This document shows, piece after piece, positions 33,188 through 44,290 of a stretch of 64,000 bases of DNA. The stretch is taken from assembly GCA_930367205.1 (NCBI GenBank), contig OV884009.1, forward strand, positions 34,915,841 through 34,979,840. The letters are read 5' to 3'. The notes below the pieces were generated by a model. That model saw nothing but the letters and a program-made list of their open reading frames with translations, was not told the origin of the DNA and searched no databases. The translations under genes were made by a program, and so were the position numbers. Each line of letters starts with the position of its first letter. Positions within the stretch are counted from its first letter, which is position 1. The stretch is from Acanthosoma haemorrhoidale (taxonomy: Eukaryota; Arthropoda; Insecta; Hemiptera; Acanthosomatidae).

Positions 33188-33270
33188 ACTTTATTATCAT
33201 AAAATCCCAATCTGCTTGATTGGGCTATAAGTAATTGTGATAAATGATCTCATTCATACCAATTTACAAT
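33188..33270 (-). mobile_element. JkA LINE, extreme 3' tip
   Basis: Only ~80 bp of the JkA tail on the minus strand ('TTTATTATCATAAAATCCCA', then 'AAGTAATTGTGATAAATGAT' and 'CTCATTCATACC'). It is followed at 33,271-33,301 by an A-rich (AAATA)n simple repeat. Confidence 0.75.
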
Positions 33271-33607
33271 TTAATAAAAATAAAAAAAAATAAAAATAAA
33301 AGTCGATTTTCAGCATGTTTATTTATGGATGAGATTTAAATTTACAATGCTTCAATATGTTTAAAAAATGGATTGTTGTCACAGAATCACAATAACAGAG
33401 AGTGATCCTTGTACATTACTATTGGACAGGTGGAGCTTATTTTTTAAATTTAGTACAACGTTAGAGAGGTGGAGAGAAGGCCTCATTGTTAAATGTTGGT
33501 TTAGTTACGGAATAGCATACGTTCTACGTCCATGCCAAAAGAAAGACAAAATATACGAAAGGGGTATATTTTACAAGTTACACTGGTGTGACTAGAGGCA
33601 TCGTACA

Positions 33608-33707
33608 CAGGTGGTCTGAAAGTGAAAAAGTTTCCGACCTCAACATGAAGATGATAATAAAATAAATAAAAGTTTTGTTAGGTCGGAAACTTTTCAGACC
33701 ACCCTCG
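33608..33707. mobile_element. Mariner-type MITE, ~100 bp
   Basis: Terminal inverted repeats of ~27 bp: left 'GTGGTCTGAAAG' with 'AAAGTTTCCGACCT' (33,611-33,640), right 'AGGTCGGAAACTTTTCAGAC' closing with 'CACCCTCG' (33,680-33,707). The spacer is ~40 bp and AT-rich. The motif GGTGGTCTGAAAAGTTTCCGACC is the kind of end seen in mariner-family DNA transposons. The left arm has a small insertion (GTGA). No transposase frame is present, so it is non-autonomous. A flanking TA duplication is not clear. Confidence 0.75.
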
Positions 33708-33894
33708 GGTTTTAAAACGTAGTATGCGAACAAACGTGCTCGAAAGAGTTGTGAGAGGGCATTGCAAAAAATAAAGGTTGTCTTGACGAACGACTGCCAT
33801 CTCTGTGAGACTTATATTACGTATAAATAACAGTATAACCTTAACAAATATCATCTTTAACTTATCTGAGAAGTAATCTATCATTTCAGCATCT

Positions 33895-33935
33895 ATAAGT
33901 GACGTTTCGACGTGTTATGTCCTCATCGGGTTCTT
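33895..33935 (-). ncRNA. Degraded hammerhead-ribozyme-like core
   Basis: On the minus strand: 'CCGATGAGGAC', a short loop, 'GTCGAAACGTCAC'. This resembles the hammerhead core CUGAUGA - stem II - GAAA, with GAC/GTC able to form stem II and one core change (U to C). Similar cores are known in Penelope-like elements of animals. Flanking stems I and III are not convincing, so this is at most a relic. Confidence 0.3.
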
Positions 33936-34164
33936 AAGTATTATGAAGGACGCCAAATGTAAACTGTTATCTGGGATATCCATTTAAGACAAGTTAAAGC
34001 AGTTCACAGCGTAACACATTATATATCTGATCTTTAATACAATCATATTCACGTATAGCTAAACTCAGTTCAAAACCACCACCCTAAATACAAGGTGCTA
34101 CAAAAAGAAATTCTAGGTAGTTGATAATATGTGATAAGCCGACATCATACCACCTCATCACACA

Positions 34165-34208
34165 TGGGCCCGGTGCTTACATACATAGTATGTCGAAACG
34201 TCGTCCGT
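34165..34208 (+). ncRNA. Degraded hammerhead-ribozyme-like core
   Basis: On the plus strand: 'CCGGTGCTT', then a perfect hairpin ACATAC-ATA-GTATGT, then 'CGAAACGTCG'. The hairpin sits where stem II would be and CGAAACGTC matches the second half of the core. The CUGAUGA half is poor (4 of 7). It lies ~270 bp from the minus-strand relic at 33,895, in inverted orientation. Confidence 0.25.
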
Positions 34209-34439
34209 AGATAAATATGATTATCAACCTTTCATAATTCACAACATGGAAAACTTACCGGTTCGCAAATTGGGCTTTCGCAGCCATTGCAAACCCATTT
34301 CCACTGATGGGAGTGATTGGTCCTCCTGGCCGGATACCCTCACCTATATCGGTCCATCTATGATGTGAACAGGCCAACTACGATATTGTTTGGCCGAGTG
34401 CTATGCTAATTGAAGCAGCTGTTTAATATTATAGATAAG

Positions 34440-34800
34440 AGGCGATACCCTAATAGCCGGGGACCCGCCCACAGAGGGGGCCCGACAAAGGGCGATGTGT
34501 TTGAGTTGGCCGGTAATTACAGGGGCGGCGGGGGCCGTTTAGCCTGGCATCTTAGAGGCTCCTAGCAGCGGTTCGGAAAACATCGCTCCGCCTGTCAATC
34601 TCACACCTCAGACCTCCTCTACAAATATATCTGAGGCAATTAGCCCCCGCTCGGCCGGCATTCCTCCTCTCCCCATTATCTTTTTTCCACAGTTCTCGGT
34701 ACTCTGTCCTTGCCATTGTCTCATCGACCTCTGTTCGGCCCGCATCTGGAACGGATCTTCTTCCAACAGTGCGTCTGCTCTACCTAATGCCACCGCATAT
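34440..34800. promoter_or_regulatory. GC-rich island
   Basis: One of the most GC-rich stretches of the window ('GGGGACCCGCCCACAGAGGG', then 'GGGGCGGCGGGGGCCG' near 34,522). No supported coding frame: the 61-codon minus frame at 34,608-34,793 has no homology that I recognise. It could be a promoter, enhancer or conserved non-coding element. Confidence 0.25.
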
Positions 34801-37800
34801 GCGTACAGACTACGAATAATAAACCAAAGATCAGCAGCCTCATCATTTTAATATGGACCTAATGTTTATGGCAGCAATATGTAACATGCTAAACAGTACT
34901 CTAACCTCCATCCTCTAACCATCTCACACTAGGACCTAATGCAGCCGCAGTATTTCCTATACATATATCCGTAGCTGTCATCATCATTGTGCTAAGTGAC
35001 GGTTTCTGATGCTCAAGGGATGGAAGCAAGTTGTAAACTGTTTTAATTCCTAGTAAACGGTCCATTCTTCACGATATAGCATATATCAAATCCATAATCC
35101 ATTCGTATCTTAATCCAGGGAATACAATATAATCTGATGAATACATGCAATAAATAGAATAGTCTAAGCCTCTAAGCAGTGCTTAGAACTACAGTTTTTT
35201 CGGTCTTGTCAATTTATTTTGGGAGGGCCGAGGAAGGCTTATTAGCCTAAACAACTTCACTTGTCAATTTAGCAGTCATCACAGGGCTCACTTATAAACA
35301 AATTGTTAGTTGGTTTGGAGATTGTCCTGAGGCGTTCCTCTGGGTTGTTAGTATGAAATGGGAGCAGAGTAACGGAAAGTAAGATGTCGAAACTTCTAAA
35401 CGTTTTCCTGATCTACGTAAGTAAGTTGAGGATCTTGCCCCTCCTCGCGGCTAAGATGACGAATAGGTATAGAAATGAAAAATTATTTTTGCAAACTTAC
35501 ATTCCTTCATTTGTGTGTACACTTTATTCAATGTGAAGAGACTGAAAAAGAGTGGCAAACGACAATGTAAGATCTTCAACATCTACTCAGTGTGCCTACA
35601 ACCCACCACCTACCTAAATCTTTACCTTGGTTTCTCTCTTTCAAAGTTACTCCTTCATCAAAGGAATGGTATGACTATATTTTGTAGATACATTGTTAAA
35701 ATCAAAATGCTTTCTCCAATTGGAATGTCTATACATAATATATCCACACTAGTCCTCTGATAAACACCATAAGAGAACAACGTAGGTAAGGAGATAGCCA
35801 TTCCTCATTTGTGGGCACACTTTGTGTGCTGGCTGATATCTAAGCTGTTTTTTACAACTTGTTTTCAGTCTCTTTAATCAGGATGAAGTGTAAGTGAAAG
35901 AATTTAAGTTTGCCGAGTAAAAATATTTGCAAATTAATTCAACTGCGGAGGATTTCTCAAAAAAATAGTAAAACATTTCAATTGCTAAAAGGAATTTAAC
36001 TAAGCACAAAAGTAGCACTTCCACGGTTAATGGCGGGCTTCCTCTTCATTACAACTAAGCAACCTCCGTGAGCCTAAGATTTACACTTGAAGCATTGATA
36101 CCAGAGTTCTTCTCTCCCTGCTTCGCAGTTGCCTTCTAAATCTTCACGATCCACATCCTCGTCGGTGTTAATGTAATTTATATTGATAGATGAGCCATCG
36201 GATGATGAGGATGGCGGTGGTCAATACACTCGTTTCTACTTCGCTTGTTAGCCTTTAAATTAACATTATATTAATTAATATATTATTTAATTTTTGAAAT
36301 TAAATTCAAAACAGCGAAGTAAATTGTTGTCCGTCGACTTACTCGGACAAAATTCATCGTCTTAACCCACCGATCCATTTTACTTTGAATAAAATTTGTG
36401 ATCATCCAAATCAATTGCAATCAGTTTGGATTTCAAATGAGTTTATTGTTTTTAAGTTTTAGTATTAAAATATTTTAATGTTACTTGTAAAATTTACCGT
36501 AAATAAATGATCGTTTGTGAAAATCAGGTTGTAAATTGCATTGTCTTTCCTGAAAAATGAACTTTGGCTCACTGCTTGTCACAGGGATCTCGGATGAAAG
36601 GTTCTTTACAGAGTAACGAGTATGCACCGCCATAGGCTACTGGTGAGCACAGCTGTTTGCTCCGGTCTCTTACTTCCTAAGATAAAAACTCAAATCGTCA
36701 TCTTATCAGCTTCGTCAACTTACATTCCCTTGCTCTATAGAGTTATCGGAGGTTATTAAGATCAGGGAGGCAGGGAAAGGAATTTCTGGTATCGGGAGGA
36801 GGCTCGATCATGTACGAATAAGATCGAGGTGAGCGTAAAAGGGTTGGTTGTTGGTATAGAAGGGAGTATTCTGCGAAGGGGGTTCTTGCGGAGGATTCTG
36901 GAAACCAGGGAGTAAATGCAAAAAATATTGGAGGGCTTGGCACTCCCAAGACCTGATGCGATCCCCGGCTCGCTCTAGGATTTTTTTGGGGGGAGTATGG
37001 ATCTCGTTGGGATAAATTCTACCTCGTGTGGCTAAATGAGAAGCTACTTGATTAAAAAATAGCGAATGTGATTAAGAAGACCGAATTTGCCTAGTCCTGA
37101 TCACACTAGCGCCTCAGCGCCACTTACAAACTTACAAAAAGGTGACAACCATTGGTCGGCCTTACGTCTTCATGAGGAGTTACGCCATGGATTTTCATCA
37201 GTGATTTTATTGTTTTAGATGTCTTATTTATAACATTTGACTTTTATTTCCTCTGCTTTTCTAAGAATGATGGGTCTGGTTGTTGTTCACTCATATTTGT
37301 GTAGAGAATCCCCAGCGCAATTTACCAACCACGTTGGCAACTTCAGTAAGTCCATCTATCAAATATATTAACTACCATGGTGAAAATACGCACAGTTAAA
37401 ATAAGTTTTGTTCCCTGATTTGGGAGGGCGTAAAGTTAGAAAATGTGACAGACTTTATCATACTTGTTAGTAAACCTAAACCAACAGCTGGTTTCATAAT
37501 TAAAAAAATTATCTTGGATTACTTATACAAACGCCATTGTCAAATAAACATGCATAAACCTGTCGTAGGTTCATTCAACCGGTTAAAGCTGTACTTAGAT
37601 CATGATATTACTTTAAACAGTAAATATTAACTAATAGGCTGCCAAAATTACAGATTATTTGACAGGCAGATTTTTAAACAACCAATCGACTATCAATTGT
37701 TATAATTTTAGTGAGTTTTTCAACACACTACGGTCAAAGGAAAACACACTATAATAATTCAACGGTTAACCTCATTTTTTTATGAGTGCAAGATAAATAT

Positions 37801-38039
37801 TATCAGTGGTTATCCATGTGTAAAATCAATTCGGTAGAGCGGCAGCCCAGATGTTAAGGCACCGCTAGAGGCCGACCACTAACCACTGACGTCCGCATTC
37901 CTTAATGACCTGTTCATTCACACTAAAGTTTACTATACCAGCACGGTGCAAACGTTTCTAGGGCACCCTATATTATTGAGTGCCACTATTTTTTTTTATA
38001 GACTATCTATATTGGAAAATAACAATTTGCTTATAGTGG
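34801..38039. other. unassigned DNA, 3.2 kb
   Basis: No supported feature. Frames at 35,515-35,760 (plus) and 36,743-36,949 (minus, Pro-rich) are short and isolated. No satellite, poly-A tail or LINE landmark was recognised. Confidence 0.4.
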
Positions 38040-38585
38040 ATTATTAATTGTGATTCATTCATACCTGTGTACAATTCTATTCATATAATTCACATACACA
38101 TTCTGTCCAGGAGCCCCCCCCTCCAAACTCCCAAGGCGATTCCCCCAACAAGCTGGTAGAAGGGTCGGAAGCCGCGGACTTTCCCCGTCACCGACCGTTT
38201 CGACATAATGCGAAGACCAGAGCCACAGACTCTCAGGACCTGAGGGGGATGACGGCCGGTGCTAGGACCCCATGAATCTACTTACAATAGATCGCGAGGT
38301 CATCACCGTTTTCAGGAGACGAGGAGAATTGTAAGGCTGAGGTTACTGGATAAGGAGTTAATGGTGAAAATCCTGAGGGTATAAGGTCAAGGACAGACAG
38401 TTGACACTTGGAGGTATCTGGGAAGGGATGAGTTTGTAAAGTAAAAGGATGCGTTGACTGTAGTTCTGAGGACTTTGGATTGGAATGTTTAGATTCATTT
38501 AATTTTCAAAGGTTCGGCTGTCCCGCATAGGTCCAAATTGGTTTTAACACCTGCTTGCATGTGTGAAGTTTGTTTTCAAGTTACA
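38040..38585 (-). mobile_element. JkA-related LINE, diverged copy
   Basis: Minus-strand copy of a JkA relative. The tail region keeps 'TGATTCATTCATACC' and the 'GAGCCACAGACTCTCAGGAC' block. The coding end is recognisable at 38,520-38,585, where the minus strand reads 'ENKLHTCKQVLKPIWTYAG', the counterpart of 'ENKLLIYKVILKPIWIYG' at 57 kb. Diverged and frameshifted. Its truncated 5' end lies ~25 bp from the 5' end of an oppositely oriented JkB copy. Confidence 0.7.
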
Positions 38586-38607
38586 CTTAAGTAACACAGC
38601 ATAATTT

Positions 38608-39275
38608 TCCCGCAAACAGCCTCCTGTATTTAGGCATAAAAATGGACCGACACCTACGTATTTGTGGCTATTTTTTGAGAAAATTAAAATAAGTACGCAA
38701 GAAATCTTACCGGCTCACACACCTGCTGAAATTTCCAAATCTATCTCGACACCTCAAGCTCATGATTTACAAGAGCATACTCATGCGGGCTCTGCTGTAC
38801 AGTGCACCGCTTTTTAGTCATCTGACTCCAAACAATTTCAAAACGGGATACCTATGAAAGTGGTCCGACATACCTTATTCCAGCACCAGAGGAACAGTGA
38901 GCTCCACGAAGACTTTGAGCTGCCTACGTTGGACGAGTTCATTTGTCATAGACTTAATATCAAATTCTTTGACTCACTGTAATACTACATCAACCCAGTG
39001 TTCAACACGATATCCCCATCGATGGCAGCAGGCCAAGGTAGAACTTTGAAGGTTAAGTTACTTTGTAAGTTGGACGTAACATAGTTTTAGATGTAAACCG
39101 AAGGTGAGCCCCATCATCTTGCCCCTTTGCATTGTATAATTTTTTAACAGTAATCAAATAGTGTCAATTGTCCAAAAACTGCTTAAGCTGCTTCGCATTG
39201 CAGGAAAGGGAGCCAATATCAGCTCAATTTATATCTATCATATATATTTAATTATAAACAAAATTAAATAGTGGT
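38608..39275 (+). mobile_element. JkB-related LINE, diverged copy
   Basis: Plus-strand copy starting at 'LLYLGIKMDRH' (~38,619) and running through RT C-terminal sequence to a 3' UTR with 'AACCGAAGGTGAGCCCCATCATCT' (39,096-39,119) and an AT-rich end near 39,270. The coding portion has several frameshifts and stops: 'KKSYRLTHLLKFPNL', 'YKSILMRALLYSAPLFSHLT', then shifted. Older than the 24.5-kb copy. Confidence 0.8.
38612..39062 (+). pseudogene. JkB reverse transcriptase C-terminal remnant, frameshifted
   Basis: Matches the 24.5-25.1 kb frame in order but not in one frame: 'LLYLGIKMDRHL', a stop within 'RKLK*VRKKSYRLTH', 'LKLMIYKSILMRALLYSAPL', loss of the 'TYTTARR' section around 38,828, then 'QRNSELHEDFELPTLDEF'-type sequence and 'INPVFNTISPS..DGSR'. 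No catalytic motif is present. Confidence 0.7.
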
Positions 39276-41140
39276 TAAGGAAAAAAAAATGTCTGAAGTT
39301 CATTCCTTAACCTCTCACCTACCTTTTTAAAGCCTTTACTGTAACCTATGCGATTGTTTTTAAGTCTTTACTGCTTTGAGATCTTTAATTTATGGAATTA
39401 TGACACGTATTAAGAAACCAATGCTGCTGAGACAAGTGATTACTACTTACCATTAGATAATACTTTGCGTGTCTATAAGTATTGTACATATTTAGAAGTT
39501 ACTAAACATTACGTATTTATGCATATTGTAAATCTCCCTTACATTCTAAAGAAACATTCAACAATGAAATAGCCCCTCCACCACCTTGTGAAGTCATATT
39601 ACAGTTAACAGCCCGTACCCAATAGAGCAAATTAGAGAGAAAGAAATAAGTGCTATTAGTAATAATCGCTTTATCTTACTATATCCAGTATTAACTTAAT
39701 GTATGTTTACTAGTAATTCTTAAACTATTTGACGGTAAAGTAAATTAAAGTATGTTTGTATGCGGGTAAACATCTTTTTTAACTTTACAAGCTTTCCAAT
39801 TGAGTCAACCCTCATCACTTTAATCATCGTTAATGCATTATAATTGGATATCCAAAGTATCTAACAATCCGTTAATACTGTATACATCATAATTAACAGT
39901 TACGATGTATAATACCCTCATAATATAATATAATACGATTCCCGCTTGAGGAAAATTTTGGTTCTATGTAAAATTATGTATGTATGTGAAACAGAAGCTG
40001 TAACAAAACCTGGGGTGAAAAGTAAACATTATGAACAATCTTTTTTTATGGAGAGGGGGTTGAGTATTTTTGCAAAGGGGCCACGAAGCGATGTGGTCAG
40101 TATCACGCTCCAATGTGTGAAAAAAGAACCTACTGGCCCCAGGTACAAATTTGAACCAAAGACTGGGGGGGGAGGTATGCATTTGATAAATCACACCAAT
40201 GGGGGGACAGTTGGTAGCTGTATTTTCCTCATCAACCCTTTTAGATGCCTCAAGAATACAGAATACATCGACTTATTAGCAACAGTTACGTAAATTTTGC
40301 GCTCATAGAATTGATAATAATTAATCATAACAGCAGTATATTATTGTATAACGCCTACTATTTCTTATTAGTTAATTATCTGATCCCCTTCACAGATAAA
40401 ATTAAATTTTTTTGAAATAATTAAATTAATCGATTACATCATATTCATAACTTAATATTTAATAGCCAAGTGGTATTCTCACCATAAGATAAGTATGAGA
40501 ATTTAACGTTTATTATACTGATGTATGAACGCTATAGCTGTTTTGCCCCCCAAGAGATTTTACATAATTTAAAAGTATGCTACAATATATATTTTGTTTA
40601 GGTTTCATGCAACAAACGTTGTTTGGTGGTTTGTTATTTTATTGCAAATAAATACAGATTTTATATATTCATTTTTTCAGCAATAAATAAGTTGAACATA
40701 ATATTATCATGCTGATAACAGTGTGAATAAACGAAAAAAGAAGATATAGTCCTTTATAGAATGTGAATCTGACATGGTCGGTGTCATTCCCAACCGGAGA
40801 ATACCAGTGCAAATCGCATAACCTTCACGGTACACCTGTGGTTCAAGAGAATGGTTTATCCTTACCTTGACCAGGCGCCGAAAATATGCTCATTTCATTA
40901 TTGTATAAAGTGTGGATCTATTAACTAGCGAAAAATTGTGATTTCCATGCCCTGGTTTAGTGATCTGTCACAACTTGGACAATAAAGAATAAATATGAAT
41001 GCTGACCACTATCAAAAAGCCACAAGACGTCAACCGGTAGTGTAATGTTTTTTTGTCAATTTGTATACACCTGAACAAAGATTAATGTTTCACTTGTATT
41101 ACAATCTAATATGGGGTTTATTAAAACCACAGGTCAGCGT
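39276..41140. other. unassigned AT-rich DNA with one isolated ORF
   Basis: Mostly AT-rich. A plus frame at 39,946-40,293 is 115 codons with no recognisable domain. A minus frame covers much of the same interval (39,964-40,194). 'AGGGGCCACGAAGCGATGTG' near 40,076 and 'CCAACCGGAGAATACCAG' near 40,791 stand out in composition but match nothing known to me. Confidence 0.4.
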
Positions 41141-41144
41141 TCTT

Positions 41145-41440
41145 TAACCGTTGCTTGGTGTGCCGTCGGTGGGTGAGTTTATCCGCCAGAGACACGTCAG
41201 GTTTTTTGACTCGTTGCAGCACCTGACAAACCCAGTGTTTAACACTAATGGCCCCACCACCCCTCCCGCATCGATGATAACAGACTGTTGGGGAAAAATT
41301 AGGTTAAGAATTAGTATGTAAGTATCAAAAAGGTAAGCCCATTTTCCATCACCTTTATTAGAGTCAGTTCAGTCCAATCACGTATAATGTGTACCATTAT
41401 ACTTGTTTATTCCTTTATATAATTTTTATAAAATAAAAAA
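41145..41440 (+). mobile_element. JkB-related LINE, 3' fragment
   Basis: Begins within the RT C-terminus: plus strand reads 'VGEFIRQRHVRFFDSLQHLT', then 'NPVFNTNGPTTPPASM', the counterpart of 'DEFIQRRHIKFFDSLQYLTN' elsewhere. It is followed by a diverged 3' UTR ('GGTAAGCCCATTTTCCATCA') and an AAATAAA end near 41,430. The coding part lacks the final Trp-containing tail in frame. Confidence 0.75.
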
Positions 41441-42003
41441 ACCTGTATCTAATGTAGCGGCGCTACAGGAAATACAAAAATAAATTGTAATAGATTCGCC
41501 TGAGGATCTATAATTGTATATAATTATCGGTGAATTTAAAGGGGCTATATAAGGGAAAAAAATAATATTAAAACCACAATAAGTTATACGCACATTACAT
41601 TGAATGAATTGAATTATATGATGTAATAACAATTAAATAAATATGTAATATACATATTTTAAAATGACTTTACTAATAATTGGTCTGTGCTCAGTTGTAT
41701 CATTTATACTAAACTACTTTTGATTAAACTTAAAATTTGATTCATTTGTGATCAAAGTAAGAAATGGTCGCGTCGGGACGAGGTTGCAAGACGGTTATCC
41801 TGGATACACGCCTAGATATTATATATCTTCATTTTTCGTCGAGAATTCGACCTTTATCATCAACTTCACTATATTTTTTCCCTTATTTGTAATATTTTTT
41901 TGTCATCAATTATGCATCGAATTGTATTTTTTGAAAATATCAACTAAAAACCATAAGATTACTTGTATTGTGCTAATCTAGCAATTTGCATCATAGTTAA
42001 AAG
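41441..42003. other. unassigned AT-rich DNA
   Basis: No recognised feature. Confidence 0.45.
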
Positions 42004-42150
42004 CAAAATACAATCCAAGCCCTCAGAACTACTATCAACGTTCCCTTTTACATCACTAACGCATCCCTCCACAGAGATCTCTGTACCTACACTCGTCCTT
42101 ACAATCCTCTTCGTCACCCGAAGCGGCAGTGGCCTCGCGATGTATTGTAA
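42004..42150 (+). pseudogene. JkA-subfamily RT C-terminus with internal deletion
   Basis: Reading from 42,016 the frame gives 'QALRTTINVPFYITNASLHR', 'DLCTYTRPYNPLRHPKRQWP' and 'RDVL' with TAA at 42,148-42,150. The 57-kb copy has ~30 extra residues ('NIPYILEL...HSLHC') between 'LHNDL' and 'TTHPYNPLRR', so this copy lost about 90 bp in frame. The last 20 residues are well conserved. Confidence 0.8.
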
Positions 42151-42460
42151 ATAGATAAAAAGTATGCCATCGAGTTCTGGGACTGGCTACAATCCCCACT
42201 CACGTCCTGAGCGTCTGTGGTTCTCGGGCACACTTCGTGGTTGGATAGGGAGGCCGGGGGAACTTCGTTGCCCCGGATTTCTCACGAGCTTCACTAGGGG
42301 AATCCTCGAGGGAGGCTTTCGGGCAGATTTTGTGTGTACACATTGTATGCCTACAGGTATGAGGGTGAGCTGTACATATTGAGTGAGTGGAATTGTGTAC
42401 AAGGTAGCTCTTAAATCACAATTATCAATGCAATCAATTGTAATTTTACAAATAATAAAC
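42004..42460 (+). mobile_element. JkA-related LINE, internally deleted copy
   Basis: Plus-strand relative of JkA. It has a ~150-bp coding remnant, then a 3' region with 'CACGTCCTGAGCGTCTGTGG', 'TGTACACATTGTATGCCTAC', and the terminal 'TGTAATTTTACAAATAATAAA' near 42,440-42,458. The 3' region resembles that of the 38.0-kb copy more than the main JkA set, suggesting a subfamily. Confidence 0.75.
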
Positions 42461-43159
42461 TATAAAATAAAATTAAATAAATCTCTACTTGGAACATAAT
42501 CACGAAGTTATTTGAAAACGCATAATATAGTTACGCTACGAGCATATATTGTGATTTGGGCGGCTTGAGTTTGTGGAATACAGTCCTGTGGTTACTCCTC
42601 TCTCCTGAGAGGTGCCCGTTTATTCTGACCTGGCAGGGATGGTTTCCCTAACGAAAAAAAACAAAAGAAGGAATAATGTCCTGTTGATTGGTACGACACC
42701 ACGCAGGCTCGCCATTACTAAAACATATACAGCGGCATGAGAAAAAAAACAGTGGCTAGGTGTTGGCCATAATAGAGGGAGCCTGTCGGGCCTTTGAAGG
42801 TCTGTGGTTACCTGGAACCGCTCCAGACTCCAAGAAAAACCACCAAACTACCAAAGCCAAACTATTATCTGGGGTAATTCTCTCAAACAGCGACCCCCTA
42901 GGCTATTTCCTATCCGATAATACATATCATTAAAGCTTACTTAACACCAGAGTTGGCACACCAGGTGAGCTCCATTTTATTACGAGCTCATCATCTCCAT
43001 GTTGGATTCCTTTCAACATTCTCTCTCCAGAGACGTGTATAGTTCACATTTACATCGAGTAATAATAATAATAGCTGTATAAAGAGAACACGAGAAAATA
43101 CGTGTGTGTGAACCCCTTGAAGGCTCCTTTGAAGAGGGCAAGCCCTGCTATTAAATTAT
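42461..43159. other. unassigned DNA
   Basis: No recognised gene or shared repeat. Slightly GC-richer around 42,580-42,900. Confidence 0.4.
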
Positions 43160-43165
43160 TAACAT

Positions 43166-43310
43166 GAGAGGGAGGTGACAACCATGTGGACTTGGGAGGT
43201 CTCTGGGCTGTTTGTAAATACTGTACGAATGAAAGTTGTAAATATGGTATGAATGAGAACATTTATCACAATTACTTATTGCCCGATTAGGTGTATTTTT
43301 ATCACAATAA
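43166..43310 (+). mobile_element. JkA LINE, 3'-terminal fragment
   Basis: Plus-strand tail: 'GAGGGAGGTGACAACCATGT', 'GGGAGGTCTCTGGGCTGTTT', 'GTAAATATGGTATGAATGAG' and 'CAATTACTTATTGCCCGATT' to 'TTTATCACAATAAAG' at ~43,305. It has a small internal deletion near 43,230 compared with other copies. Confidence 0.85.
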
Positions 43311-44169
43311 AGAAGTTTCCATAAGTTAAAAATTATTAAGGCCCGAGAGGAGTATTTTCAATAGATCTTATTTTTATTCACCTAACCGGTATCAAACTCT
43401 AATATTCTAGGTAAATTTTGTATTTTGTTTTTATATGTAATTCTAGGTCCTCCTACCCTAGAATACCCTATTAGTCCAGTCGTTGGGTAGCTAAAATGAT
43501 ATGCCTTGTACTATAATGATATGTACTATAAACAATTATCGTTATCATGAATAAAATACGTTGTATATACGTATATATATAAAGAAGAAAACCTATAACC
43601 ATGTAATTAAATTAAAGTAAAGCCGCACAGAAGGTTTCAAACGTAGGTTTGTGAAAATATGACAGATATAGGCTATTTTACGCAACTTGATGATGTCTCA
43701 TATTGGGTTCAGAAAAAAAATGTTTTTCATTTTATGTCTACATTAAAGGTGACTATCAATTTATTGTTCCAACGATCAACGGGAAAAAAGTTATTTTTGA
43801 AAACCAATAAAAGTCTGAAATATTCTCCCAGGGGGGGGGTTGAAAACTCATATTCTTTTTACTACAACAAGAGAAAAATATAAAATCTTCTACCTGACAT
43901 TTTGCAAGTTAAAACTACAGAGTGTAGACTTAGCATGTGGATTTGTGTACAATTTTTTTTTTTTCAAGCAAGCTATGTTTTATTGTTTATACATTTGTTT
44001 CAATTTATGTTTTTAATTAATGAAGATTATAAGTCGTTTACCTGTACATATAATTTTTTATTATATTTTGTCTTATTTTTTTAATATTTTATTTCACTGC
44101 AAACTTTAACGTTTGACTGATACTGTCAAAGAGCCGTCTGGATGTTAAATAAAGGTTTGTTCGTAGAAT
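43311..44169. other. unassigned AT-rich DNA
   Basis: A 74-codon plus frame at 43,659-43,883 and a short (AT)n run near 43,565-43,580 were seen. Neither supports a gene. Confidence 0.45.
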
Positions 44170-44290
44170 AGAACAGAAAACTAATTGATTCGGGGACAAA
44201 GACTCCTATGAATAACAGTAACGTACAGATGACAAATTTATTTCAATCAAACAAAGCTATTACAGCATACAGGCAAATGACAAAGTAAAA
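44170..44290 (-). mobile_element. LnD-type LINE 3' end
   Basis: 'ATTCGGGGACAAAGACTCCT' followed by 'ATGAATAACAGTAACGTACAG' aligns with 53,610-53,655 ('ATTCCGGGATAAAGTCCCCT', 'ATGAACAACATTAATGTCCGG'). On the minus strand this is a LINE 3' UTR ending '...GGGGACTTTGTCCCCGAAT'. Only non-coding sequence remains. Confidence 0.6.

Noticed and set aside
34440..34560. rRNA fragment suggested by GC-rich sequence
   Set aside because: No recognisable conserved rRNA segment. Composition alone is not evidence.
39946..40293. 115-codon plus frame as a possible host gene
   Set aside because: Low-complexity Gly run, no domain, a similar-length frame on the opposite strand, and no splice or promoter support.
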